From Niastella yeongjuensis (GTDB taxonomy: Bacteria; Bacteroidota; Bacteroidia; Chitinophagales; Chitinophagaceae), in NCBI RefSeq assembly GCF_900110245.1, contig NZ_FOCZ01000007.1, positions 372,001-436,000 on the forward strand: a stretch of 64,000 nucleotides of DNA. The letters run 5' to 3'. Made by a program: the position numbers and the translations under genes. The notes under the pieces were generated by a model that saw nothing but the letters and a program-made list of their open reading frames with translations, ran no database searches and was not told the DNA's origin. Numbering within the stretch: position 1 is the first letter of the stretch; the number at the start of each line of letters is the position of its first letter. Shown one piece after another: positions 44,523 to 54,822 of this stretch.

Positions 44523-46028
44523 TCAATACGATCTGTAATTCCCATGCGAGCCAGGATAGTAGACCACCCCATCCCTTTTTAAACAGAAGGCTTTTAGGCC
44601 ATAAGGGTAAGTACGTGAAATGGGGGTGTTAAAGTAAAATGCAGTGTCCAGTACACCGGTGGTGGCATTGTAAGCTATAATGGTTTCCGGTTCAGCCGGG
44701 CCACTTTGATACCTGGCGTATACTTTATCTTTCCCAAAAACAAGGCCTGAGTAAACTTCCAAATATTTACCACCGCCATGTCTCCATACTTCATGACCAT
44801 CTTTAGCGCTTATACATTTTATATAGCTCTCGTCTCCTGTGGTACCACTACCCGGATAGGTTGTACTGTCCTTGCAAAAGTAGATCATCCCGTTGCCGGC
44901 AACACAATCTGACAGGGGAGTGAAGTTATAATGGATCCAGGCCTGGGTGCCGGTTTGCAGGTTCAGGGCATATAAGGCGCCCCCACCCGAGTTTACCAAT
45001 ACTTTGTCGTCAACGGTAACAGGATTGAACCGGTTATCGCCTGTTGCAAGTCCATTTTTAGTCCACTTTATATTGCCTGTATTTTCATCCAGTGCAGTAA
45101 CCTGGCCGTTCGCCCCTGAGTTAAAGACCACCACTCCCTGGGTAGCCAGTACTCTTTTGCAGCCTATTGAATACTTATTGGTAGCAGTCCAGATATTTTG
45201 CCCGCTGGTGGCATCTACCGCATCGATGGCACCATTGTCAATAAAGGATACAAAAACCTTGTTATTATCCACAACCGGTATCGCATCGAATTTAACATAC
45301 GTGGTGGCGCTTTTATAAGTCCAAAGCACCTGGCCATTGCTGCTGTTAAAACAAACCAGCAACCCGTTAAGATCACAGGCATACAATCTGCCCGCAGCAT
45401 AGGTAGCGGAAGTTAATAAGCTATAACTGGCAGTGCTTTGCCAGATACTGTTTCCGGTGGTGGCATTGACTGCCAGTAACTTTCTGTCTGATACCAAAAA
45501 CACCGTATCGCCCGAAAGGGTTGGCGATTGCATTTCCCCGGCAGAAATACGCCAGATGTATGGCTGAGGGGTTATTGCTTTCGTAACCGGATAAGTGTTG
45601 TAGCAGCCAAACAGCGGGGTGAGGGAACTGGTAGCACCTCCTGTATAGGCATACAGGAAACCTTCGTAGCTGTCTATATTGAATTCCGCAAAGGTGGTAT
45701 CACGGGCGTCTGTATAGGCAACCACCTTTCCTTTATAGGTTTTATTCTTTTGCAGATTGTAAATGGTGGTGGTCAGTTTGTATAAACTGTCTGCCACGAT
45801 CGTATTCTCCAGGATCACCCTGTATAGAACCGGTTTACTGTTTACTTTATAAAACGCGGTATCCCATTGCAGGAGCGCTGTTTCCGGGTTTCTTTCCAGC
45901 ACTTTTACAGTAAAGGAAGTAAAATTACCTGACTGACCATTTTGATCATTTTGATCATTTTTTGATTTGGAGCAGGCCAGAAAACAGCTTAAAACAACAA
46001 TTACGGCGATGGGTAATGGGAGCTTCAT
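44523..46028 (-). CDS. PQQ-type beta-propeller lipoprotein
   Basis: A 501-residue predicted lipoprotein (lipobox CFLAC, hydrophobic N-terminus). An Asp/Asn/Gln-rich linker follows, then a fibronectin-III-like region and a propeller of PQQ_2/YncE-like repeats: NATTGNSIWQ, NSSNGQVLWTY, DATSGQNIWTA, DENTGNIKWTK, NLQTGTQAWIH. This is the quinoprotein-like fold, but no quinone-binding residues can be named. Presumably binds something on the cell surface. Confidence 0.85.
   Translation of the reverse strand: MKLPLPIAVIVVLSCFLACSKSKNDQNDQNGQSGNFTSFTVKVLERNPETALLQWDTAFYKVNSKPVLYRVILENTIVADSLYKLTTTIYNLQKNKTYKGKVVAYTDARDTTFAEFNIDSYEGFLYAYTGGATSSLTPLFGCYNTYPVTKAITPQPYIWRISAGEMQSPTLSGDTVFLVSDRKLLAVNATTGNSIWQSTASYSLLTSATYAAGRLYACDLNGLLVCFNSSNGQVLWTYKSATTYVKFDAIPVVDNNKVFVSFIDNGAIDAVDATSGQNIWTATNKYSIGCKRVLATQGVVVFNSGANGQVTALDENTGNIKWTKNGLATGDNRFNPVTVDDKVLVNSGGGALYALNLQTGTQAWIHYNFTPLSDCVAGNGMIYFCKDSTTYPGSGTTGDESYIKCISAKDGHEVWRHGGGKYLEVYSGLVFGKDKVYARYQSGPAEPETIIAYNATTGVLDTAFYFNTPISRTYPYGLKAFCLKRDGVVYYPGSHGNYRSY
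45935..45961. repeat. 9-bp in-frame repeat in the PQQ lipoprotein linker
   Basis: Three units of GAYCATTTT encode an Asn-Asp-Gln run. In-frame, so slippage would change only the linker length. Confidence 0.6.
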
Positions 46029-46079
46029 GAAACGAAGATAACGGGTAAAAGTTAAACTATTTTTAATAGAACAGGGAAT

Positions 46080-47552
46080 TTACTGAACCGTAATAACTAC
46101 GCGTTGATACCTTGTCAATACCGGACTGCCGGTGTCACTTACCTCGCAGATCACATGGATCGTTTGTCCGTTTAGGGCATCGCGGGGTACGGTGATTGAG
46201 GTTGTTTTATTGGTTGCAATTGGAATAACCGCATTGCCTTTATACGTGCCGGCATCGGTATACACCCACCATTGGTAGTGTAAAGGATTGCCATCGGGGT
46301 CGCTTGCTATCACACTAAGTGGTACTGTGGCGCCTGGTTTTGCTTTCAATGCTGCAGTATGCGCCAACTTTACTACCGGTGCATGATTGGCTTCTTTATA
46401 AGGTTTAACGCACCAGTTGGCCCGTGCGGCAAAGTCATTTTGAAAAGCGGCAGACCAGCGCCAGATGGGTTCGAAATAACGGCGGTAGTTACTGTCGGTT
46501 TCCACAGTGGCGCCACTCCTGGCAACCATTCTGCTCCAGGAGTTGCTCGAATAATAACGGCCTTCCGGGTATGCGTAATTCTTATCCGGCACCGGATCAA
46601 GCCAGGTATTGTCGCGCACCTTTATGTAACGACCGGCCCACCCACCCCAATCCGGGTGTTCCAAATTGCCTAAGCCGGTTGTGATCTCATGCATAAACGA
46701 GGGGGAATCACCCTCTGACCTAAAATCACCTGCTGAAAAATCCTTGTCGCCCTGTACATGCGCCTTATACAAGGCACACAATGCACCATGATCCTGAAGA
46801 ATATGTGCATTCATCCACGCGGCATCGAAGTAAGGTTGTAATTCTTTTGGTATGAGGGTCTTCCAACGATAGGCAATGGCTTCAAACTGATCGGAGATAA
46901 TGGTTAACATATTGTATTTGCCCCAATGTGGCCGGATATACGATTGATAAGTAGAATCCTGCTCCCAGATGAGGAATAACCGCAGCTTAGCGGCTACTTC
47001 GGCCATGCGTTCTGCATGTTCCTGTTCTATTGTTTTCAACGCCCGGGCAATGGTATTGGTGCCGCCCCAGGCCTGCAGCCAGACCGGGCGCGGATCTGAT
47101 TTGTCTAACAACACTTTTACAATGTGTTGTGAACCGGGTGTTATGGAATCCATTTCGCCCTGCGTGGTTACATTTCCGGGGAAGGTGCGTTGTTGTAAAT
47201 ATTCTTTGGTTGGATATCGTTTATCATGTTTAACGAGGTTCGGCCAAACTTTTCCGTAGGCTTCCAGGTAAGGCTGCGCCCAATCGTCACCGGCCCATTT
47301 ATGCCCATGCCAGTGATATTGCGAACTGGAAGTAATGATGCCTTCTACATCCCATTCATTGGTATACAACAGAAAACGGACCAGGGAACATTCGTCATCG
47401 ATCTCCCCGTCGCTGGTAGCGATTACGCGGGGCCGGGTGGAAGATAAAGCAGATTGCGCCCATGTATAAGTAGTTATTCCGGAAAGCAATAAGCAAATAA
47501 CAATTTTTAAACAGGAATGGCGGACCATCCGTGAATGCCTGAGGATTTCCAT
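46080..47552 (-). CDS. DUF1593 (nucleoside hydrolase-like) secreted protein
   Basis: A 490-residue protein with an N-terminal signal (core CLKIVICLLLSGITTYTWA). The start of the mature part, RVIATSDGEIDDECSLVRF, carries the Asp-rich calcium-type motif of the nucleoside-hydrolase-like DUF1593 family. A cadherin/Ig-like C-terminal domain follows (VIASDPDGNPLHYQWWV). An alternative ATG at 47528 gives a shorter n-region. It is divergent from the ECF sigma gene of the SusCD locus, 100 bases away, and may act on the same substrate. Confidence 0.87.
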   Translation of the reverse strand: MEILRHSRMVRHSCLKIVICLLLSGITTYTWAQSALSSTRPRVIATSDGEIDDECSLVRFLLYTNEWDVEGIITSSSQYHWHGHKWAGDDWAQPYLEAYGKVWPNLVKHDKRYPTKEYLQQRTFPGNVTTQGEMDSITPGSQHIVKVLLDKSDPRPVWLQAWGGTNTIARALKTIEQEHAERMAEVAAKLRLFLIWEQDSTYQSYIRPHWGKYNMLTIISDQFEAIAYRWKTLIPKELQPYFDAAWMNAHILQDHGALCALYKAHVQGDKDFSAGDFRSEGDSPSFMHEITTGLGNLEHPDWGGWAGRYIKVRDNTWLDPVPDKNYAYPEGRYYSSNSWSRMVARSGATVETDSNYRRYFEPIWRWSAAFQNDFAARANWCVKPYKEANHAPVVKLAHTAALKAKPGATVPLSVIASDPDGNPLHYQWWVYTDAGTYKGNAVIPIATNKTTSITVPRDALNGQTIHVICEVSDTGSPVLTRYQRVVITVQ

Positions 47553-47652
47553 AGAGCAAGCAATTGTATTTATTACAAATATAAGGGTTGAACCACAGGA
47601 TGGTCCTTTTTCCTTTTTTCTTAATTTTACCCGCTAAATTGCTTGCCATATA

Positions 47653-48240
47653 GTGCTCCCCGAAAATACTTTTACAGAAAGGGAATTGTTACAAATGCTG
47701 GCTGGTGGTGAGGAAACCGTGTTCAGTTATATTTTTGAACGCTACCGGGATCCCATCTACAGTACTGCCCTGCATTTATCCGGCTCTGCATTACTGGCGG
47801 AAGAAATTGTGCAGGATGTATTCCTCGATCTCTGGCTCCAAAGAAGAAATGCCCCTGCTATCACTTATCTGGCTGCCTATTTGAACCGGATGGCCGGCAA
47901 CAAGATCTACGATGCGTTGAAACAAAGGCAGCGCCAACGTGATCTGCAACAGACCATTGACCCCGAAACCGAACATCATACACCTGCTATTTTGTTGGAA
48001 AACAAGGATTACGATGCCATTCTCGCCCGCGCCATAGCCCGTTTGCCGGAAAAGCAGCGGTTAACCTACCAGTTGATAAAACAACAGGGCCTTTCCAGAA
48101 AGGCTGCTGCATTGGAGTTAGGCGTTTCGCCGGAAACCGTAAAGTATAACCTGGAGCAATCCCTGCGCAGCATCCGGGCCTACTGTTTAACCCAGGTAAA
48201 TGTCAGCCTTACAATTTTAATAGTGTTGAAGGTGCTTTAA
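47653..48240 (+). CDS. ECF RNA polymerase sigma factor (FecI-like)
   Basis: A 195-residue sigma factor. Region 2 contains ALHLSGSALLAEEIVQDVFLDLW, and region 4 has RKAAALELGVSPETVKYN. The start is GTG, and the encoded protein begins LPENTFTERELLQML. It is 68 bases from the FecR-type anti-sigma gene and probably drives the SusCD genes upon signal from the outer-membrane receptor. Confidence 0.9.
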   Translation: MLPENTFTERELLQMLAGGEETVFSYIFERYRDPIYSTALHLSGSALLAEEIVQDVFLDLWLQRRNAPAITYLAAYLNRMAGNKIYDALKQRQRQRDLQQTIDPETEHHTPAILLENKDYDAILARAIARLPEKQRLTYQLIKQQGLSRKAAALELGVSPETVKYNLEQSLRSIRAYCLTQVNVSLTILIVLKVL

Positions 48241-48308
48241 AAATATTTTTAAGCTTTCCCCCCCAAACCGGATTGTTCAACAGACTATAACTGTATCAAG
48301 CACAATTT

Positions 48309-49463
48309 ATGGATGAACCAATCGATGACCTGTTAGCCGGGGGACGTGATGAAGAGGTAAAAGCAAGGATAGCATTAATGCTGCAGCAGCCTGCTCAAAC
48401 ACCTATGCCGCCCGAAGTGGCTGCAGGGGTGCTGGAGGCGATTGTAGCCTCAGATAAAGCGGGAGCTGCTCCTGTAGTCGATATTCGACGCCACAGGAAT
48501 TGGGCCCTTGTGGCGGCCTGTGCGGCCATTGTTATACTGGCATCGGGTACCGGTTATTTCTGGGTCAATTCATCCAGCTTTTCAAACAAAGACAATCCGC
48601 CCGCAAAACTGGTCAATAAAACCATTACTGATGTGCTGCCCGGTGGCAACAAAGCCATTTTAACCCTGGCAGATGGAAGTGAGGTGGTGCTTGACAGCAC
48701 TACCGCCGGTGGCTTACAGGTGCAGGGACAAACCAAGGTCCTGATCCAGCACAACGGCAGCCTGGCTTATCATGCCGATAAACAAATGACCGGTAACGCA
48801 CCGGTTTTGTATAATACAGTCACTACGCCTAATGGTGGGCAATACCAGATCATTCTCCCGGATGGCAGCCGGGTATGGTTGAATGCCGCCTCCAGCATCC
48901 GGTTCCCCATCGACTTTACAGGCCCCCAAAGAGAAGTGACCATAACCGGTGAAGTATATTTTGAAGTGGCAAAGGATAAAACAAAACCCTTCAAAGTAAA
49001 TGTTAATAATAAATCGGAAGTGGAAGTTTTAGGGACACACTTCAATATCAATTCATATGGTGATGATGGCAATATAATGACCACTTTATTGGAAGGAAGC
49101 GTGAAAGTGGGCAGAGGGCAGAAGGCAGAAGGCAGAGAGAATTCAGTTGTCCTGAAACCCGGCCAACAAGCCATCCTATCTCAATCATCGCAGACATCCC
49201 GGATAATCCCGGTTCAGACAGATGAAGTAATGGCCTGGAAAAATGGTTTGTTCAACCTGGCCGGTGCCGGATTGAAAGACTTTATGCATCAGATAGAAAG
49301 ATGGTACGATGTTACGGTTCAATATGAAGGGGTGGTTCCCGATATGGAATTTCAGGGCAAGTTAAACCGGGCGGTGCCTTTATCGGATATTCTCGACTAC
49401 CTGAAAAACCTGGATTTGGAATGCAGGTTGAATGGCAAAACGCTTCATGTAAAAAGTAAATAA
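48309..49463 (+). CDS. FecR-type anti-sigma factor with DUF4974 C-terminus
   Basis: A 384-residue protein. Residues 1-60 are cytoplasmic, and residues 62-83 (NWALVAACAAIVILASGTGY) form a membrane helix. The periplasmic FecR domain includes PNGGQYQIILPDGSRVWLNA and GEVYFEVAKDKTKPF, and DUF4974 follows (LAGAGLKDFMHQIERWYD). It would hold the ECF sigma factor and release it when the SusC N-terminal signalling domain is engaged. A 28-base tandem repeat lies inside the FecR/DUF4974 junction. Confidence 0.93.
   Translation: MDEPIDDLLAGGRDEEVKARIALMLQQPAQTPMPPEVAAGVLEAIVASDKAGAAPVVDIRRHRNWALVAACAAIVILASGTGYFWVNSSSFSNKDNPPAKLVNKTITDVLPGGNKAILTLADGSEVVLDSTTAGGLQVQGQTKVLIQHNGSLAYHADKQMTGNAPVLYNTVTTPNGGQYQIILPDGSRVWLNAASSIRFPIDFTGPQREVTITGEVYFEVAKDKTKPFKVNVNNKSEVEVLGTHFNINSYGDDGNIMTTLLEGSVKVGRGQKAEGRENSVVLKPGQQAILSQSSQTSRIIPVQTDEVMAWKNGLFNLAGAGLKDFMHQIERWYDVTVQYEGVVPDMEFQGKLNRAVPLSDILDYLKNLDLECRLNGKTLHVKSK
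49109..49136 (+). repeat. Four 7-bp tandem repeats within the FecR gene
   Basis: RGGCAGA occurs four times head to tail. It encodes VGRGQKAEGRE. As the unit is 7 bases, a change in copy number would shift the reading frame and truncate the anti-sigma factor. Confidence 0.75.
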
Positions 49464-49613
49464 ACGACCAACATAAAAGCTATATACCAAAACGATTGTA
49501 TGAAAAAATATTGCTGACAAAAAAGCCAGTGATGCGCTAACACCCCTGGCTCAACGTCAGTAATAATGAAAGTCTTCGCGGACTGATTTTTTATCACTAA
49601 ACAGGACAAAAAT

Positions 49614-52600
49614 ATGCCAAAAACTGCTAACTGTGGCGGGCTTGCTTGCCAAAGCCCCCGTCGCTTTACTAAACCACTGTTAGTTATGAAGCTAACTGTA
49701 CTATTATTGACGACTGCTTTCCTGAACGTATCGGCCAACGGCCTTTCTCAAACGGTAACCTTTACCGGTAAACAGGTATCAATCGAAAAAGTGTTTGCTG
49801 CGGTAGAACATCAAACCGGTTATGTTTTTCTTTACACCAAAGACATGTTGAAAGATGCCGGAAAGGTTACCCTCACGGTGCGCGACCAGCCGCTTACCCA
49901 GTTCCTGGAAACACTATTTGCCAACCGGCCTATTGGCTACAAACTCTCGGTAAAATCGATCTTATTAAGCCGTAGGGCGATTCCCCTTCCTGTTGCTGAC
50001 CAGCCAAAACTGGTTGAAGAGATCAAAGGTATTGTCCGGGATAGTGATGGTCATCCATTGGGCGGTGTTAACGTAATGATCAATAAAACCAATACCGGGG
50101 TTATCACCAAAGCCGATGGATCGTTCTCCATAAATGCTGCAGTGGGTGAGGTGTTAACCATCAGCTCTATAGGCTATACAACCATTACCGTTAAAATAAA
50201 TTCTGCCGCCCAGTCATTAACAATTACGCTGGAGCGCTCTACTACCAAACTCGATGAAATTGAAGTGATCGCTTATGGTTATGGTACCCAGAAAAAAGGG
50301 AATGTTACCGGCGCCATTGCCAAAATAAGTGAAAAGCAAATTCAGGAGCGGCCCATTACCCGCATAGAACAGGCACTGCAAGGCCAGTTGGCCGGCGTAG
50401 CAGTTCGCAATACTACGGGTGCACCCGGTGCTGACATCACCGTACAGGTGCGTGGTGCTGCTTCTATTTCCGGTACTGCTACCCCACTCTACGTGGTAGA
50501 CGGGGTGCCGTTGGATAATTTATCCGGCGTCAATCCTTCCGATATCTCCTCCATCGATGTGCTGAAAGATGCGTCCTCGGCGGCCATTTATGGTTCCCGC
50601 GGTTCAAACGGGGTGATCATTGTAACTACCAAACGAGGCAAGCCGGGCAAACCCACCCTTTCTTTATCGGCCTATACCGCAGTGGCTGCTGCTGAAAAGA
50701 AAGTGGATGTGCTGAGTCCCGATGAGTGGATCGACTTCAACAAAAAATGGCTCGACCGGATCTGGACAACCGCCAGTGGCCAGGATGCATCTGTTAGTCA
50801 GGAAGACCGCATTAAATATGCCACCTCTAAAACCGGTAAAACCTATAGTACCCGCGCCGATCTGCTGGGCATCCGGGCTACCTATGGCATCTATGATCCT
50901 TATTGGGGAACCGATGCCCTGGAGCGGATCGACTGGCAGGATGTGGTGTTGCGCAATGCGCCGGTAAACAACGTGGAGTTAAGAGCATCCGGCGCCAATG
51001 ACATCGTGAATTATTCCCTTTCAGGCGGCGCCTATAGCCAGGATGGGATCATTGTAGGTTCTAACTACAAACGTTATTCATTCCGTGGCAATATGGAAGC
51101 TAAAGTAAGCGACCGTGTAAAAATTGGAATGAACATCTCTCCTTCCGTTGGCACCCTCACCGGCGCCAATGTGGATGGCAAAGACAACGCCGTGGCCCGT
51201 ATGTTGAGTTTACCCGGCTGGGTACTGGCCGGTACCGGCAGGGAAGCAGGCGCGCAACCCAGCAAATACTATGATGGCTGGGGCCCCGGCCCTAATGTGA
51301 TCAGCCCTTATGTACAGGCAATGGATTATGATCGCATCAATAAAGATACCCGGCTGAACACGGCTTTCACTACCGATGTAAATGTTATAGATGGATTAAA
51401 CGTGCGGGGACTGGTAGGCTGGAATTACCGCGCCAATACAGAACGCACTTATAGCCCAACGTATGCTCAAACAAACTGGGATACGCAAACACCGGGGCAG
51501 AATTCTACCTCCAAAAAAACAACGCTTCTTAGCAACAGCCTGCTTTTACAGGCAACGGCGAACTATAAAAAGCAAATTGGCATGCATGGGATCAACCTGT
51601 TGCTGGGCGCTTCACAGGAAACGTACAACGAAGAAACAACGAACCAGGAAGTGACGGGTTTTCCAGACGACAAATCCTATGTTTTTGTTTATGGGCGCTA
51701 CAAAGATGTTAAGACAAATACTATTGGGGCAGCCAAAAATGCACTGATCTCTTACTTCGGCCGGGCAGAATATAACTTTGATAACAAATACCTGTTGGCT
51801 GGCTCATTGCGGAGCGACGGATCTTCAAAGTTTGGTCCTAATAACCGCTGGGGCATTTTTCCTTCGCTTTCTGCAGGCTGGGTAATGAGCGAAGAGGCTT
51901 TTCTGAATAAAGTCAACTGGTTAAGCACCGCTAAATTGCGCCTGGCCTGGGGACAGGCAGGTAATGACCGCATCGGAAACTCAGCGTTTCTTTCCAGTAT
52001 GGCTGCATTGAATTACCCGGTAGGGTCTACGCAGACAATGTTCAATGGTTTTGTAGTGGGCAATATTTCCAATTCAAAATTGCGTTGGGAAAAAACCAAT
52101 AGTTATAACCTGGGGCTTGATGTTGGGGTATTCAATAACCGGGTGAATGTGTCGGCAGATGTGTATTATAAAAAAACAACCGACCTGTTGCTGAATGCAC
52201 CGGTATCCCTGACAACGGGCTTTACCAATATGTATGACAATGTGGGTAGCGTGGAAAATAAGGGACTGGAGCTGGAGATCAATACGGCCAACATCATGCA
52301 CAAAACTTTCCGTTGGAATACAGCTGTCAATGTATCGTTCAACCGTAATAAGATCACCGCACTCACCAATGACAACGCAGATATAAAAACGGGACTGAAT
52401 AATACCATCATTCAACGGGTAGGCAATCCTATTAATTCTTATTATTTATTACAGACCGCAGGCGTTTTGCGTGAATCTGATTTCACCAAGGATGCTTCGG
52501 GCGTCCTGGTTGCCAATGTGCCTGTTTATTCAGGACAAAAGCCTGGCGATACAAAATATGTTGATGCCAAACCCGATGGGAAAATTGACGCCGATGACTA

Positions 52601-53111
52601 TGTAGTGGCCGGCAGTTTTCAACCCAAATTTGAATATGGCATTACCAATACCTTCAGCTACCACAACTTTGATCTTTCCATCCTGATCCAGGGCCGGGTT
52701 GGTGGCGACCTGTTATCGATCGGTTCACGTGCCTGGAACCGGGCTACCAATGATCCGAAGTGGAATTATATGGCAAGCTGGCTAAAAGATGCGTATTGGT
52801 CCGAATCTGACCCGGGTAATGGCAAAGTGCCTGCGTTCTATTCAGCAGTTACGAGTCAGTACGATGCCAATTGGATGTACAGTGCCGCTTATCTGCGCAT
52901 CAAGAATATCACCCTGGGTTATAACCTGCCGGTGCTTAAGAAAGCGTTCAGGTCATTTCGAGTATATGCCTCGTGCGATAACGTATACCTGTTTGATAAA
53001 TATTATCCCGGTTATTCACCCGAAGGCGCCACGCAGGATAATGCTTCGTCTGACTGGGGTTCCTATCCACAGGCAAGAACATTCTCATTCGGTTTAACTA
53101 CCACCTTTTAA
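49614..53111 (+). CDS. SusC/RagA-type TonB-dependent outer membrane receptor
   Basis: A 1165-residue protein with a signal peptide (about 25-42). An STN domain (about 45-115, FTGKQVSIEKVFAAVEHQTG) can signal to FecR. Then a CarboxypepD-reg-like domain (GIVRDSDGHPLGGVNV), a plug domain (SGVNPSDISSIDVLKDASSA, YGSRGSNGVIIVTTKRG) and a large beta barrel ending in SFGLTTTF. It imports a glycan or other large nutrient with SusD as lid. The gap to SusD is 11 bases. Confidence 0.95.
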   Translation: MPKTANCGGLACQSPRRFTKPLLVMKLTVLLLTTAFLNVSANGLSQTVTFTGKQVSIEKVFAAVEHQTGYVFLYTKDMLKDAGKVTLTVRDQPLTQFLETLFANRPIGYKLSVKSILLSRRAIPLPVADQPKLVEEIKGIVRDSDGHPLGGVNVMINKTNTGVITKADGSFSINAAVGEVLTISSIGYTTITVKINSAAQSLTITLERSTTKLDEIEVIAYGYGTQKKGNVTGAIAKISEKQIQERPITRIEQALQGQLAGVAVRNTTGAPGADITVQVRGAASISGTATPLYVVDGVPLDNLSGVNPSDISSIDVLKDASSAAIYGSRGSNGVIIVTTKRGKPGKPTLSLSAYTAVAAAEKKVDVLSPDEWIDFNKKWLDRIWTTASGQDASVSQEDRIKYATSKTGKTYSTRADLLGIRATYGIYDPYWGTDALERIDWQDVVLRNAPVNNVELRASGANDIVNYSLSGGAYSQDGIIVGSNYKRYSFRGNMEAKVSDRVKIGMNISPSVGTLTGANVDGKDNAVARMLSLPGWVLAGTGREAGAQPSKYYDGWGPGPNVISPYVQAMDYDRINKDTRLNTAFTTDVNVIDGLNVRGLVGWNYRANTERTYSPTYAQTNWDTQTPGQNSTSKKTTLLSNSLLLQATANYKKQIGMHGINLLLGASQETYNEETTNQEVTGFPDDKSYVFVYGRYKDVKTNTIGAAKNALISYFGRAEYNFDNKYLLAGSLRSDGSSKFGPNNRWGIFPSLSAGWVMSEEAFLNKVNWLSTAKLRLAWGQAGNDRIGNSAFLSSMAALNYPVGSTQTMFNGFVVGNISNSKLRWEKTNSYNLGLDVGVFNNRVNVSADVYYKKTTDLLLNAPVSLTTGFTNMYDNVGSVENKGLELEINTANIMHKTFRWNTAVNVSFNRNKITALTNDNADIKTGLNNTIIQRVGNPINSYYLLQTAGVLRESDFTKDASGVLVANVPVYSGQKPGDTKYVDAKPDGKIDADDYVVAGSFQPKFEYGITNTFSYHNFDLSILIQGRVGGDLLSIGSRAWNRATNDPKWNYMASWLKDAYWSESDPGNGKVPAFYSAVTSQYDANWMYSAAYLRIKNITLGYNLPVLKKAFRSFRVYASCDNVYLFDKYYPGYSPEGATQDNASSDWGSYPQARTFSFGLTTTF

Positions 53112-53122
53112 TACCACGCCAA

Positions 53123-54646
53123 ATGAAAAAAATACAAACCATATATACCCTCATTGCCGTGAGTAGTCTTATGACAATGATGGCCTGTAACAAAATACTT
53201 GATATAACGCCGGTTGAAAACAATACGAGCAATAAGTTTTATGCGAATGAAATTGACGTAAAGCAAGCCACTCTGGGCATGTATGCCCGATTGGGCCGGA
53301 ATGGTACCAATACAGATTTTGCCACCGATTATTTCTGGCTGGCTTCGGAGAACCGTTCTGATCTGTTGTACATCGCCGGTGAAACATCTGCGCAAAACGA
53401 TCAGCTGGACCTTCGCAAATACCTGACCACGCCCACCTCGGGCACGGTCTCTGCCATTTTTGCACGGTTGTACCAGCTAATTAAAGAAGCGAACAACCTG
53501 CTGCATTATACGCCTGAAGATCAATATGGCCGTTATCGAGCTGAAGCCAAATTTTTGCGGGCGTACGCCTATTCCGAACTGGTAAGGTCATTTGGGCCGG
53601 TGGCACTTATTACCAAACCGATAGAAAATGAGGAGGCGGTTGCACTGCCCCGTACCCCCGCAGCAGAGATCTATACGCAGATCATCGCCGACCTGCAGGA
53701 TGCCGCTGCTAACCTGGAGAAGGTGTATACGGGGGCCGATGCAGGCCGTGTAGGCAGCCTGGCCGCCAATGCGCTGTTGGGGCAGGTATATATGACCATG
53801 GCAGGGTATCCGTTGAATGATGCTTCTGCCTATGCTAAAGCGGAAACAGTGTTGGGCAGCATTATTACCGATGTAAAAAACCGTTTTGCACCGGTATATG
53901 CCAACCTGTTTACCCTTGCCAATGAAAATAAATACGATCTGTTTTCCATTCAGTTTGCTTCCAACGGACCGAACATTGGTTCCAGTCTGGCAGCTTTTTG
54001 TACCAGTTCAGCTTCATCCGGCACGCCATTTCCCGAGTGGATGTATGCTACTTATTCGTTGCAGGGACAGGATATGAGGGTGGATAGTTTCCTGGTGAAT
54101 GACATGAAAGCAAAAAAAGACCTGCGGTTTGCAGCCAGTATCGATACCGGTTACTGGAACGCACTAAGCACCGTAACTACCCGCACATTTGTGTTGAAGA
54201 ATATCGTAACCAAATTCCTGGAAAAGGACAATACCAATACCAACATAAAAGCCTGGAACGATCAGCCCCGGAATTTCCCCATCCTGCGCGACGCGGATGT
54301 ATACCTGCTGTATGCCGAAGCACTGATCAAAAATGGAAAGGCAGGCGACGCCAAACAATACGTAGATGCCATCCGCACCCGTGCCGGTCAGCCGGTATTG
54401 GCCGGAGCACCCACCCTGGATGACATCAAACGCGAAAGAAAGTATGAATTCATTGGGGAAGGCAGGCGCTACTTCGACCTGGTGCGCTGGGGCGAAACCG
54501 AAGCCGTGAATACCCTGAAGACCTTTGCCCAGTATTATCATTCCAAATTGAATGGCCAGCTGCCCGCTAAAAAAGACCTGCTGTTACCCATTCCCCAAAA
54601 TGAGATGAAAACCCGGACCAACTGGGAGCAGAATTTAGATTATTAA
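53123..54646 (+). CDS. SusD/RagB family nutrient-binding lipoprotein
   Basis: A 507-residue lipoprotein (lipobox MMAC, cysteine near residue 22). Helical TPR-like family segments include AKFLRAYAYSELVRSFGPVA and the C-terminal RERKYEFIGEGRRYFDLVRW. It forms the lid of the SusC transporter. No glycoside hydrolase or peptidase follows in the operon, so the substrate is not clear. A strong terminator follows. Confidence 0.95.
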   Translation: MKKIQTIYTLIAVSSLMTMMACNKILDITPVENNTSNKFYANEIDVKQATLGMYARLGRNGTNTDFATDYFWLASENRSDLLYIAGETSAQNDQLDLRKYLTTPTSGTVSAIFARLYQLIKEANNLLHYTPEDQYGRYRAEAKFLRAYAYSELVRSFGPVALITKPIENEEAVALPRTPAAEIYTQIIADLQDAAANLEKVYTGADAGRVGSLAANALLGQVYMTMAGYPLNDASAYAKAETVLGSIITDVKNRFAPVYANLFTLANENKYDLFSIQFASNGPNIGSSLAAFCTSSASSGTPFPEWMYATYSLQGQDMRVDSFLVNDMKAKKDLRFAASIDTGYWNALSTVTTRTFVLKNIVTKFLEKDNTNTNIKAWNDQPRNFPILRDADVYLLYAEALIKNGKAGDAKQYVDAIRTRAGQPVLAGAPTLDDIKRERKYEFIGEGRRYFDLVRWGETEAVNTLKTFAQYYHSKLNGQLPAKKDLLLPIPQNEMKTRTNWEQNLDY

Positions 54647-54676
54647 TTGACGCAATAACATCGTTTCATTAGATCA

Positions 54677-54711
54677 GAATCCTCCCGACACGTCGGGAGG
54701 ATTCTTTTTTT
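54677..54711 (+). terminator. Terminator of the SusCD operon
   Basis: GAATCCTCCCGAC and GTCGGGAGGATTC pair around AC, followed by eight T. Confidence 0.95.
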
Positions 54712-54822
54712 AAAATATTTATTAGAATTAAAAATATCTTCTGATCTGGATAAATTCTATATGCTGTTTTCAATTAATTTTGCGCCGTAATAATTAAATT
54801 TCCGGTTTCTTAAAGTGCAACT

